A stretch of DNA of 64,000 bases from Pictodentalium vernedei (taxonomy: Eukaryota > Mollusca > Scaphopoda > Dentaliida > Dentaliidae), in assembly GCA_031216915.1 (NCBI GenBank), contig CM062297.1:362279704-362343703 (forward strand), given 5' to 3'. Positions within the stretch are counted from its first letter, which is position 1. Every line of letters begins with the position of its first letter. The position numbers and the translations under genes were made by a program. Shown one piece after another: positions 1 to 11,133 of the stretch. The notes under the pieces were generated by a model, which saw only the letters and a program-made list of their open reading frames with translations, was not told the origin of the DNA and ran no database searches.

Positions 1-95
1 ATGCTGATGGTTCATTTCAAACCATTTAAAGTCATAACTAGAAAATACAATTCAGAAAATACAATTGTAAAGTTTCATAGTAATGGCCCCGGTCG
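1..95. repeat. half of a fold-back MITE
   Basis: The first 95 bases closely match the right half of the fold-back repeat at 24737-24950: the same text about loss of a TTTAAAGTCATAACTAG block, then AGAAAATACAATTGTAAA and a GGCCC/GGTCCC end. The left half lies outside the window. No coding potential is seen. Confidence 0.6.
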
Positions 96-539
96 AATTC
101 TTTTGTCGCTTTTGTAATGGCGGTACTAGGTAAAAATCCACAGCTAATATCTCCTTGTAGAAGGTTATACGATTAAGAATACCGTGTTCTTTCTTTTGCT
201 AAATGAATGCTCTGGTGTTATACACTTCATAAAAACAGCATATCTAGCTTCACGGGACACACTCTAGCTACGGTGTGAAACGTCCTGATGTGATCATAAA
301 TATATTAGAAATGACGCACTTATAGGTGGTTTCCCGTCATAAGATTAATGTATGATGGATTCGCGACCAAGTGCTAGAACTTTAGTTAATGCATCAGTTT
401 GGTCTCACGAGTAAACCTGCTTTGAAAGAGTGCCTTAACGGCAACTTAACTGCGTGAATGTTATCTCCAATCCCAACAGGGAGACATGATGTGACAGACT
501 GATACTCTCAGAAAGTGTTCGGACATTTCAAAATAAGTT

Positions 540-602
540 CCATCTGGGATTCGAATCTGGGACTCTAGAGACCAACCCACTTATTCACTCAGCCACCACT
601 CT
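540..602 (-). repeat. tRNA-like SINE head fragment
   Basis: Read on the minus strand this stretch starts GGTGGCTGAGTGAATAAG and contains a B-box-like ATTCGAATCCC, the layout of a tRNA-derived SINE head. Acceptor-stem pairing and a CCA-adjacent end are absent, so it is not called a functional tRNA. Confidence 0.4.
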
Positions 603-1358
603 CGTCAGTGCTTATTTCAAACGCGATGAGCCTAACAAGTTGAGATAAGATGTTAAGACGAAACGTGTTATTTCTTTTCGTGGGGTCTTTTCGTTTGCCG
701 TGCTTGGTGCAGAAAAGCGGACAGAGACTTTCCACCAGGTGTCAACACAGTAGAGCTCCTACTGAAATTCTCTTTCCGCCTTTGTAATGTCAGGACTCTG
801 TTTTGGAATAAATGGGAAACACTACTGGTTACTACTAAGACATCCACGGAGGGGAATTTTCATCCAACTCACATTCTTTGAAAAATATAAGAAGCAGAAG
901 CAAACCCGGAGGTTCACTGGCTGAAATATTGCTTGTCCGTCTCATACTCTCTCACAAGATGCGAGAATTATTACCTGGGTAGAAACTTCACTCAGCGGAT
1001 GTTGTATTATCTACTCGCAGGTTTTTCAGGGCCGGGGTTTCTTTTTAGTTTTTTTCGGGAGAGGGATTATTTTTCTTTTTAATCTTTTTTATTTCCGCTG
1101 CGTTTCCCTTCATAAAAGCCCAGTTTTGGGGGTTCTTTTGTATTTTTAAATTGAAATACAATTATATTTTTTATAATTAAAATATTAATTATCGAAAGGT
1201 GTAGTCATTAATAAAGCTTCCCTGGATATATATTTCCTCACAATAAGAACCACGAAGAGACTGCACATTTTCCTCTGAACTTTATGCCCGGACTTTAAAA
1301 ACCACCTAGCCTTCCTTACAATTGATTCCTATTGCATTTCATGGAATTTTAAAGGGAT

Positions 1359-1421
<63 letters not shown>

Positions 1422-1747
1422 TTACGAAGATTATCAAACCCATTAAATAAGTAATAGTGTTTTAGTCAATGCCGAGCTGTCCTCAGCAATATTATTGTAT
1501 TATATGACATCTCCAAATAGCTCCACAATATCGCTGAAGTTTACTCATCAATTGTGGTTTGCATAAAAACGAGTGTCTCAACATTCCAAACCCATATCAG
1601 TTTCATCTCAAACGAGGCTCTGGTGACATCACTGGCCTGCGAACGTTTTCAATTCGGCAATGTATCAAATCTGAAGTAAAACCTTGAGTGCTTTTGTACT
1701 GAAGACTCTGGAGAAACGTTTCATATTTTTTTTTTGTTTATATTCAG
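603..1747. other. intergenic, no gene seen
   Basis: AT-rich, no open reading frame with recognisable protein character. A stretch at about 909-1020 matches the GGAGGTCCATTGGCTGAAA repeat family also seen at 29028 and 62128. A long ATTT microsatellite is listed separately. Confidence 0.6.
1357..1423. repeat. (ATTT)n microsatellite
   Basis: About 16 uninterrupted TTTA/ATTT units. The same unit forms the tail of SINEs in this window (15386, 29612), so this may be the tail of an eroded SINE. Confidence 0.9.
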
Positions 1748-1808
1748 ACTAGTTCTGTCAGATCGAACAAGACGCCCGAGGCGTCTTGTTTGATCTAGCT
1801 GAACTAGT
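1748..1808. repeat. near-perfect hairpin
   Basis: Inverted repeat with arms ACTAGTTC...AAGACGCC and GGCGTCTT...GAACTAGT around a 2-base centre. No flanking duplication was identified. It resembles the core of a fold-back MITE. Confidence 0.8.
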
Positions 1809-2754
1809 CTCGTCAACTCGACGGATTACGTCTCAGATCGAATGATTGTAGTAATAATCTGTATTTATTGATTCCAAGCACTTTCACACAGTTATACGAA
1901 AATGGACATCTACTAGAAATCAGCGAGAGTGCAAGTCTTTAAAGTCATCGATATTCATCAAACGTTTAGGTTAAATTGTTTTTTATTATCCTCTGTATTC
2001 ACTGAGAGAATCGGACGTTCAGATTTGTATCAATAAACAGACAAACTGTCTACGTGATTGGTATGTTACATCAACAAAATTAGATATGAGATACGAATAA
2101 TGCCATAATTTGTTATTCCATGTGTTAAGAATCTTCAATTTTGATTATCCCGTTTTGTCCTGGCAAATTTATGTTTTATATCCTGTGTTCTTTAATTGGA
2201 AGATGGTGAATCGTGGTTGTTCGATTTAATGTCAGGTTATTGTGACTTGAGAAAAAGGAATAGGATTTTGTTCCCGATTTAATACCATTCCCAAACCTAT
2301 ACCAACAAATCGAGAGGTATAAATTTAACTAGAATAGAATAATCGAAATCTAAAATGTTCCAGTCTGAAACTGGAACCAGATAATTTCCATGAATGATAT
2401 CTCAGTACGCTTTTGAAACCTCCAACCCTAAATACGAGTCCCGTAATTCGTCTATGTGAACACACAGACTGTTGTTTTTATATGTTTCGTTATCCTTTTT
2501 TATTCTTTTTCTTCTTTCTCTCTTTCTTTTTGTCAACACAATAGCGCCAATACGATTTTTTCCATCTCGCTGTATTTGTTTTTTGGCATACTGATAGCCC
2601 ATCCCTAGTACTCGGTTATCTATTTTTTTATGGCATTCGGATGTCCCTACGGGTGTTTTGAAAGTGTGTCATGCTCATATTTCAAGCCTGGTATGACCTT
2701 TGGCCCTAAGATCAACACCAAATGAGTCGAAACTCAATGAGGTTTAAGGTAACT
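1809..2754. other. intergenic, no gene seen
   Basis: AT-rich sequence without a recognisable gene or repeat. A 66-codon open frame on the minus strand at 2402-2602 has a lysine/arginine-rich composition expected of pyrimidine-rich DNA and is not called. Confidence 0.6.
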
Positions 2755-3005
2755 TTAACCCTTTACCTAACATGAAAAGCAGACGACACTTGCAAAAAAA
2801 ATTCTTGAATAACTAAATGTTTTCATTTTTTGTCTCAAAAACATAGGTTATGACCCCTCGTTGGAACGAGCTCGACGAGCTCGTTCCAACGAGGGGTCAT
2901 AACCTATGTTTTTGAGACAAAAAATGAAAAAAATTTGAAAATTAATTGGCGATTTTTGAGAATAGCGCTGGCCGGTTTTGGCCGTTACGTTGTGTAAAGG
3001 GTTAA
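2755..3005. mobile_element. piggyBac-type MITE, family A
   Basis: The element is bounded by TTAA at both ends (2755-2758, 3002-3005), followed inward by CCCTTTACC on the left and GGTAAAGGG-like GTAAAGGG on the right. TTAA target duplication plus CCC/GGG termini is the hallmark of the piggyBac superfamily. The centre (2821-2929) is a perfect hairpin of about 50 bp per arm with core GGAACGAGCTCG/CGAGCTCGTTCC. It has no coding capacity, so it would need a transposase in trans. Other copies are at 9786, 15791, 16660, 23285, 25800, 30050, 59654, 60335 and 60757. Confidence 0.8.
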
Positions 3006-3150
3006 ATGACTGACATCTCAGTATGCTTTTGAAACCTGTTGTATTAACTCTTTTACTGCCACGCCCACTTTATCCATATATGAAGGACCTCTATGTACGC
3101 ATGTATGCGAGGAAGTTTAATAAAAATTATGACATACTTGTACTTGAAAC

Positions 3151-3213
3151 TATCATCTGATTAATTGTTGGAAAGGGCTGTCTGAGCACCTTTCCAACAG
3201 ATAATCAGATGGT
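3151..3213. repeat. hairpin, possible fold-back element
   Basis: Arms ATCATCTGATTA...TTGGAAAGG and CCTTTCCAA...ATAATCAGATGGT pair almost completely around a short centre. Confidence 0.75.
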
Positions 3214-3353
3214 AGGTTTGATCTGCGCATACCAGAACGTACAGATAATCATCATAAAATAGGTGACAATAGTCGCTTAGTATTAGGTATGGTGGTGGTA
3301 ATTAATTGTGAAACACACAGATTATTGTTTTTGTATGATTTGCTTTTCTTTTT

Positions 3354-3420
3354 CTCCTCTTCTTCTTCTTCTCCTTCTCCTTCTCCCTCTTATCTTCTTC
3401 TTCTTCTTCTTCTTCTTCTT
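3354..3420. repeat. (CTT)n polypyrimidine tract
   Basis: Almost pure C/T strand made of TTC/CTC triplets, ending in CCCCC. Such mirror-like tracts can adopt triplex DNA. The open frame across it is an artefact of composition. Confidence 0.85.
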
Positions 3421-3474
3421 CCCCCGCAAGTTGTCAGGGGATATTCAATCAAAGTACTTCGGTGACGTGATGAG

Positions 3475-3813
3475 AGCACGGTGGCTCAGTAGGTAGAGAT
3501 GCAGGCTGCACGCCGAGAGGTCCTCGGTTCGAATCCACCTGTGATAAACGCGTTGTGTCCTTGGTCAAGACACTTAATCCCAATTGTCCACGCAGTGGCA
3601 CGGTGACGTTGTGTGCTAAGGCGTACTGCACGTCGATTGTGCACTTGTCTTCAACTCATGCTAACTCTGTGTGAAGTTAGTACATTGGGGAGTCTGACAG
3701 TTGCTCGCCGTTGCTCGGTGGTTCTCACCGGGTACTCCGGCTTCCTCCACCCGTAAAACTGCCCGACACGAGGTAGAAAATGTCGTTAAACCCCAATAAA
3801 TAAATAAATAATA
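3475..3813 (+). repeat. tRNA-derived SINE, full-length reference copy
   Basis: Begins AGCACGGTGGCTCAGTAGGTAG (A-box-like) and carries a B-box GGTTCGAATCC at about 3527, then a conserved body with TGCTCGGTGGTTCTC and GGGTACTCCGGCTTCCTCC, and ends in GTCGTTAAACCCCAATAAATAAATAAATA. tRNA-like head, body and AATA tail make this a tRNA-derived SINE presumably mobilised by a LINE. It is the best preserved copy here; the others are compared with it. Confidence 0.85.
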
Positions 3814-4523
3814 AAGTGACAGATTCAGGAGTCCTTAGTGGCCGGTGAGCTGCCATCTAGAAGCAAGTACCCTGGACATTTTCCGATTGTCTTTTCCGCT
3901 GGAGAGAGGGACTTTTGGGTTGCAACCCCAGCACTTTTGAATACCCTGTCGAGTATTTAAAAATCTGAACAAAGTATTTGAAAAGTTCTGTAAAAAGTAT
4001 GTCTAAATTCCAATTGAGAATTGGTAATTATTTCAGCTTGAGAGAAACATCGTGGAAGTAAAAAACCGGACACGGTTTTTCAATGGCGGGACGAAATCAC
4101 CACCTTCTTAACCCGCTCCTATCCTCGCCTCTTCAACCCTCTTCAACCAAATCGCTGATTCGTAGAAAGTCACACCTTCATGTTGTAAGTGCAGTAAAGT
4201 ATGTGTGTTTTTGTAGGGGTTTTAGCATGATTCAAAATCTTTTCCTGACACACTACTAATTTATGATATTTACTTTAATAATATTGCCTTAGAAGCGTTA
4301 TGGAGTTTACCCACAGACACCCTACTCGCCATATTTTGACGAGAGGCTTCTATCCTTCAAATATTCCTCTTTCACAGAATGACACACGTGTGTGAATGGG
4401 TTAATCGATATGGCCCGAGTGCAAGCGCGGAAGGATAAAACGAAAGGCCGCGGGCATATGTGCGAAACAGGTTTTCATTTTCCGCATGGTTTAGTGTTGC
4501 TGTAGATGGGGATTACATAGAAC
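3814..4523. other. intergenic, no gene seen
   Basis: No recognisable gene or repeat beyond short low-complexity stretches. Confidence 0.5.
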
Positions 4524-4808
4524 GGGGGGGGGGGGGGGGGGGGTCGGAGTACCCGGAGAGAAAAACGAGCAGCGGCGAGAACCTGCCAGACTCTTCAATT
4601 TACTAAACCGGCACAAGCACAGTTAGCAACGGCTGGAGGCAAGTGCACTATCGACTGGCAGTTCGCCTCAGTACACACAACCATTATGCCCCCACAAGGC
4701 TAATCGGATAAAGTATCTTACTAAAAGAATACAGTGTAGATGGCTCGGTTTGGAATCGAACCGTTAACCTTTGGGTCTGAAGTCAAATGCCCTTACTAAT
4801 GAGCCACC
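4524..4808 (-). repeat. SINE copy with poly-G
   Basis: Reverse-oriented, diverged copy of the 3475 SINE: GGAGTACCCGGAGAG, the AGCAGCGGCGAG block, the tRNA-like TTGGAATCGAACC (B box) and GAGCCACCG (A box) are all visible. A run of about 20 G occupies 4524-4543 where the SINE 3' part should be. Confidence 0.8.
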
Positions 4809-5187
4809 GTCAGTGTCCACACTGTCGTGTGCCAATTTAGCCAATTGCATTAAAAAAATTAATTTAGCAACGACAAATCTTCCTTGGTTAAAGTTTTGGC
4901 AGAAAAAGTTTATTTTACTTGTGAAGGAAAGGCATTGCAGCAATGAAGAGCGGGGTCGATGAGGAAACAAACAAAATCAATTATGTTTTTGACTTCTGGT
5001 ACAATGAGATCGTCATCTGGCAATAAAGACGGAAACAATAACTGATTTTCACGAAACACACACCAAACCCAGTGATTTTATCAATAAGATGTTATATATA
5101 GTGTGTGGACAAACTTTCAACGTTAATTGTCAATGAGTGGTAAAGACGCATTGTTTTTCCTTCAATTAAACATTTTAGTTTATCAAC
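4809..5187. other. intergenic, no gene seen
   Basis: No recognisable gene. Two overlapping open frames of about 65 codons on opposite strands at 4764-4970 run through the SINE edge and show no protein family character. Confidence 0.5.
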
Positions 5188-5289
5188 TTTACAAAAGGCT
5201 GCATTTAATTAGATAAATACTTCATACCGTCGCGAGTCACTCGCGACGGTGTGAAATATTTATCTAATTAAATGTAGCCTTTCGTAAAG
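5188..5289. repeat. long hairpin
   Basis: Arms of about 50 bp meet at the centre GTCGCGAGTCACTCGCGAC and pair outward through AATTAGATAAATA and CTTTACAAAAGGC with few mismatches. This looks like a palindromic MITE. Confidence 0.85.
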
Positions 5290-6219
5290 ACTCGCGACTC
5301 TAAAATCCAGCGGATAAACAGTACTTAGTCGACTAATATGTTATGATCTAAGTGCAACAACAGCAGTATGTACCTCCAGCATTCAGATTGACCATTAATT
5401 GAAACAGTGGCATAGATATAACTAAAGTGACCGCGTTTTGTGTCTACCGACGATTACGTCAGAACTTTCGAATTCTGTCTTCACTCTTGAAATAATTTGT
5501 CAGTTCATTTTTCAAAATTCGATCAATTTATTTCGATCATTCACTGAAAAAACACACACCCCCTCTCCCATTAGTGTCTTGGCAACAAAATACCAAAACA
5601 CGTTGTTTGGCACTAAAATATACCGAATGGCTAAAAATTTGGTACTAGACAGGTTTGGGCCAGCGTCAACACTGTCCTCTGTGCTCCAGCCCACACCACC
5701 CACCCCCGTCCACCTCCAGCAGGTAGTATACACGAAACGAATCGCTCGCTGTACGTTCCTGTTTTAGAAGGTGTGGAATTTCTACCCCGGTCGTAGAATT
5801 CGATTTAATACTTGCTTCATTTCAGGATGTTTTCATTTTCAAACCACTGTGAATTACCACATAACCATGAAAACGACCTATCCGTTATCTTTTTCGGCTG
5901 CCTGTGTTTGTGATTTTCGGTATTATATTCAGGTTTTATCGGAAGGAGAAAGCAGTTCACTTGTGACGGATACATGAAAACATGAATACCATATTAATGC
6001 CCATCGCTTATCGACTGATACACTAATCCTTGCAGATTTATTAAAAATATTATTTTATGAGCAGCAACTTCAAAGCTCTACAGTCCACAATGCACAATGA
6101 ATGAGAGTTTGTGTCGACTACAGAATCTGTACCAATTGAACTCCAGTTATTATTAAGATGAAACAGAACGAGATCAGGGAGTGGCTAGAGGTTTCCGATT
6201 GGGGGTGTAGGACACTGCA
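5290..6219. other. intergenic, no gene seen
   Basis: A 109-codon open frame at 5438-5767 and a 68-codon one at 5771-5977 show no domain, signal peptide or conserved motif that I recognise. They are left uncalled. Confidence 0.5.
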
Positions 6220-6283
6220 TTTCCAACTAGGGGAGGGGCCCGGAGGGGGATTTCCCCCTCGGTCCCTCCCCCTAGTTGGAAAT
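6220..6283. repeat. GC-rich hairpin
   Basis: Arms TTTCCAACTAGGGGAGGG and CCCTCCCCCTAGTTGGAAA pair around GGGGGATTTCCCCC. Short TTTCCAACTA blocks recur at 6809, 6834 and 11930, so it belongs to a small dispersed repeat family. Confidence 0.8.
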
Positions 6284-6867
6284 TCACTACCGACAAAAAT
6301 TTTGCAAATGAAGCCTTGAAAGGGGGTATAAAATTGATTCCAGTAACTGAAATGCCAACACATTTATGATAGAATTATCAGGTTGTTATTATTTGGTATT
6401 ATTCTGGGAACTGAATATGTTCTAAACAAATGCTCAAGCTGAGAACTTGAGCAATTCACACTGTCCTAACATTAAATCAGATCTTATGCAGGAATGATCA
6501 ATTTTCGACGTTTCATCATTTTGTAACTGTGAATGATGGAATTAACTCAGGATAAGGATTTTACATGATGCGATTTTCTTGAAGTGCATTTCGAGGATTT
6601 TTTTATTGCGATAAGTAAACGTATTATAGAAATCTTGTACCGATTGACATCATGCATACTTATGAAGCTCGATATTGCGTACACTGTAGTTGAAATAGTA
6701 ACAGTTGGAATTTTTGCCGATTTGAAACTGAGTTGGAATGTTGGGAAGTAAAGGAGACATCAGCATCACCAAAGAAGCTCTAAAATCCAGATGGATGGAA
6801 TTTCCAACTACTCATGACTTGCCCTCCGAATTTCCAACTATAGGAAATTTTGGCCAGAATTGAGGGG

Positions 6868-7202
6868 TGACACACTTGGATTGGAAGTGGCGAGTCCAAT
6901 CTTAAATGAGTCAGTTACTTGTATTCAGTATAATTGGCAGTGTCATGAAAATTGTATTGCATATTAAACCCCCTTTGTTACTTGATATGTATATATACTT
7001 TGATAAGAGCTTGAGACTTCACTCTGGGGTTCTTCAGTCACAGAACACTCTGTCCCTCAGAGCTCGATGTCAACACCAGCTACATTCCTTGTTATTTTAT
7101 TCCGTTATTGGATGTAAATAAATGTTTCTGTTTATGTGAGTCTTACATATCACTTGGACATTCTAAGATCCCGTATATCCTACGACGAACCCTCTCCACA
7201 CA
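6868..7202 (+). repeat. 5' long terminal repeat
   Basis: Matches 8287-8622 with scattered substitutions and small indels. It carries an AATAAATG signal near 7118. The sequence just inside, TTTGGTGGAGAATTCGG, occupies the primer-binding-site position, but I cannot assign the tRNA. Confidence 0.65.
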
Positions 7203-7248
7203 TTTGGTGGAGAATTCGGTTTAAGTTACTTTTTAGCTAACCTTTAGG

Positions 7249-7602
7249 ATGTCTAACGTTATTCCGACAACCATCCAGGATCTGTTGAGAAGTCTCAACT
7301 TAGGGACAATGAATCTTAAGTGGGGCATCGAAGTGGAGAGCAAGGCAACAACATTGACGCTGAAGTGGGAGAAGCCTGTCAAGAAAAAATCTGCGTCAAG
7401 AGATAACAAACGGTTGACTCAATATAATAGGAAGAAAGAACTCGAACAAACTCCATCTCTGCCATGGAAACAGCCACAGCAGAATTTTCGATCGACGCCA
7501 ATATCCTGCAACACAGTCAAAGAAACCAATAGGGTGATTCATGAAGACTCAGTGAGAACCCAAACTAATTATAACTCTCAATTAAAATCGACGTCTGTGT
7601 GA
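7249..7602 (+). pseudogene. gag-like N-terminal fragment of the LTR element
   Basis: A 117-codon frame with ATG about 46 bp past the 5' LTR. The N-terminal third (DLLRSLNLGTMNLKWGI and LTLKWEKP) resembles the start of gag proteins of invertebrate Ty3/gypsy elements, followed by a basic segment rich in K and R. No zinc knuckle or protease follows. The overlapping next frame begins at 7599. Function follows mainly from its position between LTRs. Confidence 0.45.
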
Positions 7603-7874
7603 ACGCCGTATCAACTTCCACCGACACGTCTGTTCAGTGTTCCCCTCAGATGATAACCATTTCAATTCAGACGCCGCGGGTGGAGTGCTCAGCTCTGTTC
7701 GTCCACAACAGTCCAAAACAAACTGTCCAGCCTAAAAGAGTTACCGAAACTGTGATCAGATATTGTAGGTCCCTGCAATTGGGCCTTCAGTGTCTGGTTA
7801 AATGGAAAGACCACCCAGATTCTGATAATTCATGGGTTAAAGACTGTGATTTGGACGAAGCAGCTCGAGAGTAA
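7599..7874 (+). pseudogene. chromodomain fragment (integrase C-terminus relic)
   Basis: Residues about 60-88 read QCLVKWKDHPDSDNSWVKD followed by an acidic DLDEAARE, the conserved core (hydrophobic-VKWK-x-x-W) of a chromodomain. In chromoviral Ty3/gypsy retrotransposons this sits at the C-terminus of integrase and guides insertion by reading chromatin. Everything between gag and this domain is deleted. Confidence 0.6.
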
Positions 7875-8286
7875 ATCCGGGACAATCAGAGTAGAATCCC
7901 GGGCCTTCGTCCAACTTTGTCAAGACCAGGAACTCGTGAACTTAAAAGACGATGGCGGTACAAGCGACAATAAATCCCGACATTTCGGCGTTTTCGTCAT
8001 TTTCGAACATTTCGATTTTAATTGTGTTGCTGCGGGTCGCACCAATTCGAGCGGTGAGGTTATATGACCGTGGCAAATTATTTTCTTAATATTTAAGAAT
8101 TTATGTTTTAAAATAAGTCGGTAACATAATTATTTTTCCCCAATTATAATGCTCTTAGCTAAAATATGAAAGTCCATGTTTACCTGAGCAGCAACATTTT
8201 GTTTACAAGCTATATCTCCATCGGTAATCATTAACACTATGCAGGGACTGCTCATTGAGTGCTATTGTTGCTATCCGATTGTCAGC

Positions 8287-8622
8287 TGCACACGTGGTTT
8301 GGATTGGAAGTGGCGAGTCCAGTCTTGAATGAGTCAATTGTTTGTATTCATTATAATTGGCAGTGTTTTAAAAATTGTATTGCATATTAATCCTTTGTTA
8401 CATGATATGTATATATACTTTGATAAGAGCTTGAGACTTCAATCTGGAATTCCTCAGTCACAGGACACTCTATCCCTCAGAGCTCGATGTCAACACCAGC
8501 TACATTCATTGTTATTTTATTCTGTTATTGGATGTAAATAAATGTTTCTGTTTATGTGAGACTTGTATATCACATGGACATTCTAAGATCCCGTATATAC
8601 TACGACGAACCTTCTCGTCACA
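8287..8622 (+). repeat. 3' long terminal repeat
   Basis: Direct repeat of 6868-7202. The differences visible (for example at the start, and CCTCTCCACACA versus CTTCTCGTCACA at the end) show an old insertion. Confidence 0.65.
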
Positions 8623-9147
8623 TATACATGCTCTGTTTATATCATTTTTTTAGTTTTCTTTCTCTTCCATTACTATATCTTCCAGTCGACTGTCTTCTCT
8701 CTGAATCTAATTTTTCAGTTTTCCTTCTCTTCCCTTACTATTTCTCCGGCATTTGTCTTCTATCTCCCTTTCTTCCTGATACTTTCTGCTCCTGTGTTTT
8801 CCTTTTCCAAGGTGGATGACAATAAAACAGCTAGCTGGCTATGTCACCTCCCTCCTGCAGACTACCTCGATAGTTTTAATCACTCGGAACATATATACCA
8901 CCCAAAGCCATTTATTAGTGATTAATTATTTTGTATAACTGTTCCATATTTCTGAAGTATATCGTTTTCTACACATAAATTCATTCATTCATAATAACAG
9001 TTCATCTTCCGTCACACTCAAATAACAGTACTCCCAAAATAAAAGCGGACAGAGAATTTCCTCTGGATCGCGAATCTGCGCTTTTCTCTCTATCCGCTTT
9101 CCCAACACCGGAAAAATCTCAACTATCGAAAAAGAATCTCGCAAAGA
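8623..9147. other. possible LINE 3' end, otherwise no gene
   Basis: A C/T-rich stretch is followed by AAGGTGGATGACAATAAAACAGC and, at 8979-8997, ATTCATTCATTCAT. The layout (pyrimidine-rich, hairpin-like GGCTAGCTGG, short tandem tail) resembles the better preserved tail at 59205-59445. No reading frame is recognised. Confidence 0.35.
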
Positions 9148-9408
9148 AGCCTGGAAATAAGCAGACTGTCATCTGTAGAATGAGGTTCCCATAATGTGAA
9201 TTTGGTTATGCTACCCCGCACTGCAGCGTAGCACTACTACACTTTACACTTTGTGAATCTCAATCTGAATCAAAGGTTTCAGCCCTAAACAAAAAGAGAT
9301 ACCCAGAGGATAAATTGGGAGATGTTAGCCCACTGTATGGGATAGCGTCAGCGAATTACCCTCTGGGAACCTCATTCTATAAATGAGCGATTGCTTGTTT
9401 CCAGGCTT
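9148..9408. repeat. inverted-repeat (fold-back) element
   Basis: GCCTGGAAATAAGCAGAC...AATGAGGTTCCC at 9148-9190 is repeated in inverse at 9365-9408 as GGGAACCTCATT...TTTCCAGGC. The interior shows no coding potential, so this is a MITE or the ends of a decayed transposon. Confidence 0.65.
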
Positions 9409-9461
9409 GCACGCAAACACTGCATCCCGGGTGTTATTTTCGTTTGTTTTTCTTAATACAG

Positions 9462-10072
9462 TATTTATTTATTTGGGTTTAACGACACTTTTGATAGCCA
9501 GGGTCACCTCGTGACGGAAACTTTTACGGGTGAAGGAAACTGGGGGACACGGAGAGAACTACGCAGCAGCGGCGAACAACTGTGTGAATCCCCAGCGAAC
9601 TAACTGCGCACAAACGGGGTTAGCAATGGTTGAAGGCAGGTGCACCATTCACATGCAGCACACCTAAGTATACAGTATACAGTACAGCGCCACCGTTCCC
9701 CCGCATGTGCAATCGGCATTTAGGGTCTTATCAAAGAACACAATACAGTTATCGCTTGTCAGACTCGAACCGTAGATCTTTTGGTTTAACCCTTTACCTA
9801 ACGAATCGCACGCATCCGCCTGCGTAATTCGCAAATTCAGCAGTTGAAAGAAATACATTTTTCAAAATATTTCAACAAAACCATATCATGTGACCCCTCA
9901 TTGGAACGAGCTCATGGAGCTCGTTCCAATGAGAGGGTCACAGGATATGGTTTTGTTGAATTTTTTTTTAAGTTTTTAAAAAATAGTAATTAAAATAATA
10001 AGTTTTGATATCGTCTGCGTTGGGTAAAGGGTTAATGTCCAATGCTCTAACCATTGAGTCACCGCGCTCCCT
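9462..10072 (-). repeat. SINE copy split by a MITE
   Basis: Reverse-oriented SINE: ATTTATTTGGGTTTAACGACAC tail, the body, and the tRNA-like AGACTCGAACCG, interrupted at 9785 and resumed at 10036 with TGTCCAATGCTCTAACCATTGAG. The interruption is the family A MITE, so the SINE is older than that insertion. Confidence 0.8.
9786..10035. mobile_element. piggyBac-type MITE, family A, nested in a SINE
   Basis: TTAA at both ends, CCCTTTACCTAACG on the left and CGTTGGGTAAAGGG on the right, with the GAACGAGCTC palindrome in the middle (9896-9955). The SINE resumes after it, which gives an unambiguous insertion. Confidence 0.85.
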
Positions 10073-11110
10073 TGTAACTTCAGTGTTTTGATATCAGCGT
10101 GCTTAGGGCTAGTCACAAAAAAATATTCATATTTCTCATTTTTTACACCCATCGCAAAAAAACAAAAAAAAAAACAAATCGCGTTATGGTCAGAGCCAAG
10201 ACAGTCTGGCAGCTGTTTCTAATAGATGCTAGTATTGAGAGGTTCTGATGGTGACTGAACTGTAATTTATGAATTTTTGTACTATTGTTTTGGAAACCAA
10301 TTCAGAACTTAGATAAAGCAATTTTCTACGGATTCAATTATTATTCAATTATAGATGACAACAAAAAGAGGAACGACACTGTAACAATTCACCGTTAAAA
10401 TTGCGGTTACCGTTCTTTCTGCGATAACTGTATCGGCAATGACTGTTTCTGCCTAAAAGTTCTTTTAACATCGGAACATTTATGGAATATTTCAGTAGCA
10501 CGAAAAGGTTCACCGATTACCACAAAGTTCTTTGTGATGAAACTATGAGCGAAGAATGACATTCCAAAGAAATTCAATTTTTTTCTATACAGGTGTTATC
10601 TATGGTTAAGACGGAACAGTCACTCGAACTGTAGACCAATCAATATTACGTGTAACCACCACAGGCACAGACAGATTACTGCTTGTCCGAAGCTGTCTTC
10701 CAATCTTTTGAATCAGGCATTAGGTTTGTTGCTACTTCTGGCGCAATGCATAGTTTGTGTGAGTCTGATTTTGCATAGGTGGCCTCCTCTGATGTATCCA
10801 AGGATCCAAGATATCCAACTGGATTGAGGTCGAGGCTGCTGGCTAGCTAGGGGTAGATTAATGGTGTCCCCCTCATTAAAGAAATCAAATACAGCATTGC
10901 ATGATGCTGTCGGCCGTTGCCATCCACGAATACCAATCTAGTTAAGAGATGATGAATGTCAAAGCAAAGATCAATAGCCTGCCTATGATATTCACTTGAT
11001 ATTATTGTCCACCGCGATTAATTTTCGCCACGAAGAGACCTAGCACACAGTCACATGATATGCAACTGCCTTCCCGGGAACGTAGCTAGGAAGTTTTCAA
11101 TGGGTGTGTG
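10073..11110. other. intergenic, possible transposase relic
   Basis: The minus strand at about 10640-10870 reads like a heavily decayed transposase C-terminal region, but no catalytic motif is intact and I would not name the family. Otherwise no gene is seen. Confidence 0.3.
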
Positions 11111-11133
11111 TGTGTGTGGGGGGGGGGGGGGGC
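11104..11133. repeat. (GT)n and poly-G tract
   Basis: GTGTGTGTGTGTG runs into about 14 G. It sits beside the inverse form of the ACTAGCTTCGGGCCTG-type repeat (CGGGAACGTAGCTAGG), as do the C-tracts at 12000, 22330 and 28368. Confidence 0.8.

Larger units (their letters stand above)
6868..8622 (+). mobile_element. internally deleted LTR retrotransposon, Ty3/gypsy-like
   Basis: Two direct repeats of about 335 bp (6868-7202 and 8287-8622) share the TTGGATTGGAAGTGGCGAG start, an AATAAATG polyadenylation-like signal and the same CCGTATAT...TACGACGAACC end; both can be drawn as TG...CA. Between them lie a short gag-like frame and a chromodomain fragment, the order expected of a Ty3/gypsy chromovirus with protease, reverse transcriptase, RNase H and most of integrase deleted. 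No clear flanking target duplication or purine tract was found, so the exact ends are uncertain. Confidence 0.65.

Noticed and set aside
3475-3545. tRNA gene
   Set aside because: The A- and B-box-like sequence is followed by SINE body and an AATA tail, and stem pairing is poor; it recurs in many dispersed copies.
6906-8541. Two paralogous proteins at 6906-7121 and 8329-8541
   Set aside because: Both frames lie within the two LTR copies; their similarity is that of the LTRs.
10640-11060. Tc1/mariner transposase relic
   Set aside because: Overall flavour only; no catalytic or DNA-binding motif or terminal repeat could be identified.
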